This document shows positions 1-4,700 of a stretch of DNA of 5,117 nucleotides, piece by piece. The stretch spans positions 1,554-6,670 of the forward strand of contig QIAI01000187.1 in the NCBI GenBank assembly GCA_003224995.1, given 5' to 3'. The notes under the pieces were generated by a model, which was given only the letters and a program-made list of their open reading frames with translations, did not search any database and was not told where the DNA came from. The position numbers and the translations under genes are program-made. The stretch comes from Acidobacteriota bacterium. Lineage in GTDB: Bacteria; Acidobacteriota; Terriglobia; Terriglobales; Acidobacteriaceae. Each line of letters starts with the position of its first letter. Position 1 is the stretch's first letter.

Positions 1-2
1 CC

Positions 3-323
3 AAGGTGACCTGCTACCGCGTTTCTACTTTTGAGGACGTGGTGATTTTTGTGCATGACGTGGAACGCAGCCTGGCAAAGCTGGATGAACTCTCACAGGC
101 GCTGATTGCGCGGGTGATCCTGCAGGGCTTCTCGTACGAGGAAACGGCGCGGTTGCTGGGTTGCTGCCGCCGGACGGTGGATCGTAAATTGCCGGACGCG
201 CTCGACCGACTGAGCGAAATTTTTCTCGAAGTGGGAATTTTGCGGGCGGTGAGCGATCCGACGGAGCCGGTCGAAGAAGCTTGTCAAGAGGGCGAGGAGG
301 ACGAAAATTTCCTAATCCCATGA
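3..323 (+). CDS. Sigma-70 region 4-like helix-turn-helix protein, 5'-partial
   Basis: The frame is open from the first complete codon (AAG, bases 3-5) to the TGA at 321-323. A GTG at 6-8 could be a start, but no ribosome binding site is visible before it, so the gene probably begins upstream of the window. Counting from that GTG, residues 29-72 resemble sigma-70 region 4: a leading helix (LSQALIARVILQGF), then the helix-turn-helix SYEETARLLGCCRRTVDRKL at about 43-62, then a closing helix DALDRLSEIFLEVGIL. Family knowledge: region 4 contacts -35 promoter DNA, and related folds occur in LuxR-type regulators and terminase small subunits. The preceding segment (FEDVVIFVHDVERSLAKL) does not look like sigma region 2, so this may be a stand-alone region 4 protein rather than a full ECF sigma factor; the missing N-terminus prevents a firm call. 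The last 20 residues form an acidic tail. Two adjacent cysteines sit at the turn/recognition helix boundary. I recall similar proteins in Acidobacteriota, but cannot verify that here. Confidence 0.72.
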   Translation, partial: KVTCYRVSTFEDVVIFVHDVERSLAKLDELSQALIARVILQGFSYEETARLLGCCRRTVDRKLPDALDRLSEIFLEVGILRAVSDPTEPVEEACQEGEEDENFLIP

Positions 324-412
324 TTCTGCGGGAAAAAGAAAGTTGGGGAACGTGTCGCAATTACCTCTTGGAAATTGGTATTCTAAACTTAAGTAGGAAG
401 AAAAAATTCCTG

Positions 413-446
413 AGAGGCGCGCCGAGCGGCGCGCCTTTTGTTTTTT
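413..446 (+). terminator. Intrinsic terminator after the region 4-like gene
   Basis: A 9-bp all-paired stem (AGGCGCGCC at 415-423 with GGCGCGCCT at 428-436) encloses a GAGC loop and is followed by a T-rich tract (TTTGTTTTTT, 437-446). This is a textbook rho-independent terminator about 90 bases after the stop of the upstream gene. Its position implies that the 509-880 gene is transcribed from its own promoter in 447-508, although no convincing -35/-10 pair is visible there. The stretch between the stop and the hairpin (324-412) is comparatively A+T-rich and shows no coding signal. Confidence 0.88.
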
Positions 447-508
447 GTGCGTGGGTTCAGACGCTAAGCTGCGTATTTTGAGGCGCAGGATAGAGGACGG
501 ATGGCGAG

Positions 509-880
509 ATGGGCGTGAAGAAGACGGCGAAGAAGGCGAGCAAACGGCAAACGAAAGCATCTGTTGAGGCGGAGAGCAAGCCAGTCGATTTGCAATATCT
601 GCGAGACGAAATTGCGCGACTGGTGGCGGCGAAGTTGGAAAAAATGACCGAGGCCATGACGGAAGAGGCGGTAAAAGGGCACTTGGCGCAATTCCGGTAC
701 CTGCTGGAGTTGATTGGCATTTATCCAGCCGCTGCCGGCAGTGCAGCGGAGACCAAGGACAGCGATGATCTGGCGGAAGTGCTTTTGAAGAGTTTCGACT
801 TCCCCAAGCGGGCGCCCGCCGGGGAAGAGGCCGCAGAGGCAGAGACTTCCGCGGAAGTGGCAAGCGATTCTGTAAAATGA
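509..880 (+). CDS. Hypothetical protein, 123 aa, basic N-terminus and acidic C-terminus
   Basis: I do not recognise a characterised family. The protein has three zones. Residues 1-24 are lysine-rich and probably disordered (KKTAKKASKRQTK), suited to nucleic-acid or acidic-protein contact. Residues 26-72 are predicted mostly helical (DLQYLRDEIARLVAAKLEKM, then EEAVKGHLAQFRYLLELIGIYPA) and form the likely conserved core. Residues 75-123 are low-complexity and acidic (EEAAEAETSAEVASD). There is no signal peptide or membrane segment, so it is probably cytoplasmic. The ATG at 509 is the first start giving the long frame. An AGAGGA at 492-497 lies 11 bases upstream, rather far, so the ribosome binding site is only fair. 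The gene sits alone between a terminator and a non-coding gap. I recall acidobacterial proteins with a similar KGH...LIGIYPA core near region 4-like genes, which would make it a partner of the gene at 3-323; that is inference. A small adaptor or DNA-packaging-like role is possible but unsupported. Confidence 0.72.
   Translation: MGVKKTAKKASKRQTKASVEAESKPVDLQYLRDEIARLVAAKLEKMTEAMTEEAVKGHLAQFRYLLELIGIYPAAAGSAAETKDSDDLAEVLLKSFDFPKRAPAGEEAAEAETSAEVASDSVK
799..827 (+). repeat. Strong intragenic hairpin near the 3' end of the 123-aa gene
   Basis: CTTCCCC (799-805) pairs perfectly with GGGGAAG (821-827). Inside it, GCGG (808-811) pairs with CCGC (816-819) around a GCGC loop, leaving only AA and C unpaired between the two stems. 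The structure lies in codons 97-107 and has no T-tract, so it is not an intrinsic terminator. It could slow translation, protect the mRNA 3' end, or be a chance product of G+C-rich coding sequence. Confidence 0.5.
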
Positions 881-910
881 AAGCGGCAAGTGGAACGTGG
901 ATTTCAGAAT

Positions 911-946
911 GCAGATTCAGATCGGGGATCCAGATCTTGATTCTGC
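911..946. repeat. Imperfect inverted repeat with three GATC sites
   Basis: In the gap after the 123-aa gene, the arm GCAGATTCAGATC (911-923) pairs with GATCTTGATTCTGC (933-946). There are 12 base pairs, one T-T mismatch (916/941), one bulged T (937) and a 9-base loop. GATC occurs at 920-923, 927-930 and 933-936, the middle one inside the loop as part of GGATCC. There is no following T-tract. The element could be an mRNA-end hairpin, an operator-like site or a remnant of a dispersed palindrome; the sequence does not decide. Confidence 0.5.
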
Positions 947-1092
947 TGCGGGGCTGAGCAGGCCGAGACGGTTGCGTTCGGGCTGAACTGAACTGGGGGA
1001 GTGCATTGAAGTTTGGGGCTGGGTTCGCGACGACACTTCGCTCACTGCGGCTGAAGAATAAGCAGTTGGCGGCCGGGGACGGAAATCAGGGC

Positions 1093-1545
1093 ATGGACAT
1101 GACATGGGTGACCGGCCGAATTGCGGTCGGGGGTGGGATCTGGAACGAGGAAAACATGGCCGCCGTGGCACGCGCCGGGATCTCGCACGTGATCGACATG
1201 CAAATTGAGTTCGATGATACGCCCTTGGCGGAGCCGTTTGGCATTGAGGTGTTCTGGAACCCGGTGGACGATGATTTCCAGCCGAAGAAGGCGGAAGTGT
1301 TTCAGCGCGGGGTGGAGTTCGCGATTGACGCGCTGGATCAAGCGGGCAGCAAGTTGTATATCCATTGCGCGGCGGGAGTACACCGCGCGCCCATGATGGC
1401 GCTGGCGTTGTTGTGTGCGCTGGGATGGAAGCTGAATGACGCGATCCGGTTGATCGAGACGCGGCGCCCACAGGCGGACTTTGCGGATGTGTATGTGCGC
1501 AGCGTGGAGAAGTTTTTGCAGGGGTACGCGGCCAGCCGCAGGTAG
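1093..1545 (+). CDS. Dual-specificity phosphatase-like protein (HCX5R family)
   Basis: A 150-residue cytoplasmic protein of the cysteine-based phosphatase fold. The active-site loop is YIHCAAGVHRAP (residues 89-100), with Cys92 as expected nucleophile and Arg98 binding phosphate. The upstream loop WNPVDDDF (55-62) offers Asp59-Asp61 as candidate general acid. The N-terminal part (WVTGRIAVGGGIWNEENMAAVARAGISHVIDM) matches the usual start of compact dual-specificity phosphatases, and helices ALALLCALGWKLNDAIRLIE and FADVYVRSVEKFL follow the catalytic loop as in the family. The residue after Arg98 is Ala, not the usual Ser/Thr; the resulting RAP is also found, as I recall, in plant glucan phosphatases, but the substrate here is unknown. 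Start choice: the frame extends up to a TTG at 1006, which has GGGGGAG four bases before it, but the added 29 residues do not look like the family. ATG 1093 or ATG 1099 (AGGG at 1088-1091, seven bases before 1099) is preferred. No transmembrane segment is seen. Confidence 0.85.
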   Translation: MDMTWVTGRIAVGGGIWNEENMAAVARAGISHVIDMQIEFDDTPLAEPFGIEVFWNPVDDDFQPKKAEVFQRGVEFAIDALDQAGSKLYIHCAAGVHRAPMMALALLCALGWKLNDAIRLIETRRPQADFADVYVRSVEKFLQGYAASRR

Positions 1546-1563
1546 TTGCGGGAAGATCTTAAA

Positions 1564-1604
1564 CCGCGGAGGGCGCGGAGGGTTCGCAGAGAGCGCGGAG
1601 AAAA
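1564..1604. repeat. Short-period CGCGGAG repeat element
   Basis: Four copies of CGC(G/A)GAG begin at 1565, 1574, 1585 and 1594, spaced 9, 11 and 9 bases. This can also be read as two 20-base units (1565-1584 and 1585-1604) sharing 14 positions. It lies directly after the phosphatase gene. I recall similar CGCGGAG or CACAGAG arrays dispersed between genes in Acidobacteriota and other environmental bacteria. Function unknown. Confidence 0.6.
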
Positions 1605-1632
1605 GCAGGTCCTTCGCTGCGCTCAGGATGAC
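1605..1632 (-). repeat. Dispersed intergenic repeat of the 'VILSAAKDL' type
   Basis: Read on the minus strand the element begins GTCATCCTGAGCGCAGCG and ends AAGGACCTGC. This is a consensus I recognise as an abundant intergenic repeat in Acidobacteriota and several other environmental phyla; its chance translation VILSAAKDL appears in many mis-annotated proteins. It abuts the CGCGGAG array immediately, so the two form a composite element between the phosphatase and the large fibre gene. The arms (GGTCCT and AGGATGAC) allow a small stem. Copy number in the genome cannot be tested here. Confidence 0.65.
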
Positions 1633-1658
1633 AAGCACTATGCGTAGGAATCGGTAAT

Positions 1659-1664
1659 AGGAGG
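1659..1664 (+). promoter_or_regulatory. Strong ribosome binding site of the fibre gene
   Basis: A perfect AGGAGG is followed by five bases (AAGGC) and then the ATG at 1670. This is the best Shine-Dalgarno match in the window and fixes the start of the large gene at 1670, upstream of its signal-peptide coding region and of the hairpin at 1686-1709. Confidence 0.88.
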
Positions 1665-1669
1665 AAGGC

Positions 1670-1768
1670 ATGCTGGAAGCGCGACGCCGCCCTAGGGGGC
1701 GGCTTTTTTGTGGGCTGCTCGGAATATTTCTGTTTGGGATGGGGCTCGCTCCGATGCCAGCGAGTGCG
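1670..1768 (+). other. Sec signal peptide coding region of the fibre protein
   Basis: Residues 1-11 carry six arginines (EARRRPRGR), residues 12-27 are hydrophobic (LFCGLLGIFLFGMGLA), and residues 28-33 end in the AXA site ASA, with cleavage predicted between Ala33 and Val34. The RR pair lacks the S/T-RR-x-F-L-K pattern of Tat signals. Cys14 lies before the hydrophobic core and has no lipobox, so a lipoprotein is unlikely. Confidence 0.85.
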
Positions 1769-4700
1769 GTGGATGCGTCACCCTTGATGACCCGAGTGAG
1801 CGATACGGTGTATCGCGCCGATGGTACGCCTGCGTCCGGGACAGTGTTGATTTCGTGGCCGGCGTTCACGACTGTGGATGCAAAGCCGGTGGCGGCAGGG
1901 AACATGAGTGTGTTGCTGGCAGCGGACGGAAGCCTGGTCGTGGACCTGATTCCGAATGTGGGGGCAACTCCGACCGGCACGTACTACCAGGTGGTGTTCA
2001 ACCTCGACGATGTGGTTCGCACAGAATACTGGCTGGTCGGGGCAAGCTCGCCTACCACCGTGGGCGCAGTGCGGGCGAGTCCAGGGTCAGGGACAGCAGC
2101 GCCGCCGGTATCCAAGCAATATGTGGACAATGCGATTGCGGTCAACAAGGCTTATGTCGATACAGCGGTCGCGTCGGTGGGATCGGGAGCGTACGTGGCG
2201 AAGAACGGGGACGCGATGAGCGGACCTTTGACTTTACCTGCGGACCCATCCGCTCCAAACCAGGCCAGCACGAAGCATTACGTGGATACGGCACTGCTGG
2301 CGAAGGCGAATTTGGTGAGTGGAGTGGTTCCCCCGGGACAGTTGGGCGGCGGAACGGTGGACAGCACGCAATGCTTAAAAGGGAATTCTACCTGGGGACC
2401 ATGCGGCACCAGCAGCAACGCGACGGCGCTGCAGGGCATTCCGTTGGATACGGCATCGCCGAGCGATGGGCAAGTCGTGACCTACGATGCGTCGGCAGGG
2501 AAATACAAACCCAAGCCGGGAAGCGGCGGAGCGACGCCAGGCATGCTGGCAGAGAAGTACTCGACGGATTTCGCATGGACGCAGTCGCCGACGACGGACT
2601 TGAGCACAGCGGGAGCGAAGACTGTATCGCTGGCCGCGTGTCCCGCGGGCGTGGTTGGTTCCGAGACCTTTTATCACGTTTACATAGCAGGGACCGGCAC
2701 TCCGGAAGCGGTGAAGGTGACGGGCGGAACGTGTGCAGGAAACGGCAGTGCGGGAACGCTGACGTTCACCACCGCGAATGCGCATGCCAGCGGCTACACA
2801 ATTTCGTCAGCGACGGCGGGCATTCAGGAAGCGTCGATTGCAGCGAAGCTGGATATTCTTTCAGGCAACAACTATCACTACTACCGGGACGGGTACGTCA
2901 GGGTCTCTCCGGGACTGCACCAGTTGTATGCGCCGCTGGATATCGTGGCGAACGATCAAACAATCGATTTCTCGGGGGCGATCGTCAAGTGCAACTTCGA
3001 TGCAGACTGCATCGTGGTGGGACGTTCGGACAGCTACATGGCGACCAGCAATGTCACGCTGATCAAGCCGCGAGGAATGCCGACGGTTCAGGGCAGCCAG
3101 CGTTCGATGATTACGGTGTACGGGCAGAAGACGCGGCTCTTCAACGTGATGTCGATCATCGGGCCATACCAAGGGAACAATAACTACGGCAACTTCGGGC
3201 ATCTGGTCACAGTGGTAGGCGACCAGGCATTTTTACTTGACGGGCTGGATACCACGGCGAATGTCAACGGCTTTTATTGCAGCGCGACGTTCTGTCCCTC
3301 GGTGATCTACGCGCCGGGACCATTCAATGGCGGCGGCGCGTGGGGAACGGGCGGAGACAACGCGGCGGTGGGCTGGTTGAAGCACCTGCAAATTGCGCCG
3401 GTATGCCAAGGCAACGGCATTGATTGGCAGTCGGGGAATGTGCTGCATGTGGAAGACTCCGTCATCCAGGGATACTCGCAATTCGGTATCCGCACCGGTT
3501 TGATGGCGGGCGGGTACGGGATGACCACGCTGGATAATGTGTATGAAGAGGGTGGATGCACGACGAACCCGCTGGGCAACGTTGGATATGCGGGTGTGAT
3601 CGTGGAAGGCGGGCGGCTCTCCGTTCATGGTGGAGAAGTGCCGTACGGAGTGTATCCGACATTCGCCAATACGGGATCGACGACGAACTATTACTACATT
3701 GTGGCGACGGATGGAGTGAATGGGCCGTCGAACCTGCTATATGCGGGGAGCGCGAAGACGAACGGCACGGGGAACATCCCGATCACGAACCAGGCGCCTT
3801 ACGGAACGGGCAACTGGGCGGTGGTCACGAATGTGACGCGAGCCTCGGCGTGCAGCAACGGGATCTGTACCTTCACCGATACGCAGGCGGCGCCGACCAG
3901 CTATGCGGTGTTGTCTACGCCGCCAAAATTTTTTCCAAAACTCGATTTGTGGCCAGGCGCATTCGTGATCGGACCATCGGGCGCGGGCAATTCAATGGCA
4001 TCGAACGCCAGCGTCAGCCTGGACTTCAATGATCTGAACTCGGCGTCGATCTGGCAAACGAACACGCAAGGGTTGATGGGCGATTCGATCGACTCGTCGC
4101 GCTGCATTCTCATCGCGGGATCGCCCATCTGGCAGAACTGTACGGGGCAGAGCTACAACGTGGACCTGGTCTCCACGATGCTGCACACGAAAATAAATCA
4201 GGATGGCGGATTGGCGCAGTTGCAGAATTTAAAAGGAAGACTGAATTTTGCTGCCTCGGGGAGTGGGCCCAGTCATTTCATTACGCTGGTGGACTCGAAC
4301 CTTCAAAAAACGATGGGCGCGGCGGGGAACCGTCCGACGAACGACGTGAATGACACCTACGTTGGGTATGACGCGGGCAACGGGGCCGCAGCGTCGATTG
4401 GATTGTCGTTTGGGGCGCCGCTGTCGATTTCGAACTACATCGGGAACGTGGGCGACGGAACGAACTGGAAGGAACGGCTGACAGCTGCGGCGAAGTCGTT
4501 CACGGTGCCAGTCTCGGCGCCTGGCTATCAGATCGGCGGGAGTTATGGAACGAACGGACAATGTCTGAAATCGACAGGCACAGGCAGCGCGTGGGGGTCG
4601 TGCGGGAGCGGTGGCGGAAGCGCGTCTCCCCTGACAACGAAGGGCGACTTGTGGGGATTCGGCACGGCGGACGCGCGGCTGGCAGTGGGGACGGATGGGC

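Noticed and set aside
361..389. Possible promoter TTACCT / TAAACT after the first gene
   Set aside because: Both hexamers match the consensus poorly and the terminator at 413-446 would stop the transcript at once.
501..518. Five-codon reading frame overlapping the start of the 123-aa gene
   Set aside because: Its ATG is closer to AGAGGA than the gene's own ATG, but such a tiny frame is expected by chance and nothing shows it is a leader peptide.
312..863. A 183-codon minus-strand frame rich in Ser, Pro and Arg
   Set aside because: It crosses the terminator and lies antisense to the 123-aa gene; the composition is typical of the antisense of G+C-rich coding DNA.
1006..1092. TTG start giving a 29-residue extension of the phosphatase
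   Set aside because: GGGGGAG at 995-1001 is attractive, but the added residues are unlike the family and the first stretch resembles non-coding DNA. Kept as an alternative only.
1628..1658. Possible promoter (ATGACA and TAAT-like) before the fibre gene
   Set aside because: The spacing is about 19 bases with a poor -10, and the implied transcription start would fall at or after the ribosome binding site.
1709..1711. Cys14 as a lipoprotein cysteine
   Set aside because: It precedes the hydrophobic core and lacks a lipobox; an ASA cleavage site follows the core.
1042..1980. A 312-codon open frame on the minus strand
   Set aside because: It runs antisense through the phosphatase, the intergenic repeats and the fibre gene start. 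It contains VILSAAKDL, the chance translation of the dispersed repeat.
1708..3183. A 491-codon open frame in another + frame
   Set aside because: It lies wholly within the 1670-5117 frame. Its translation is Arg/Gly/Cys-rich without domain structure, whereas the other frame has a ribosome binding site, a signal peptide and recognisable motifs.
3556..4032. A 158-codon frame in another + frame
   Set aside because: It is a shadow of the fibre gene with biased composition and no domain.
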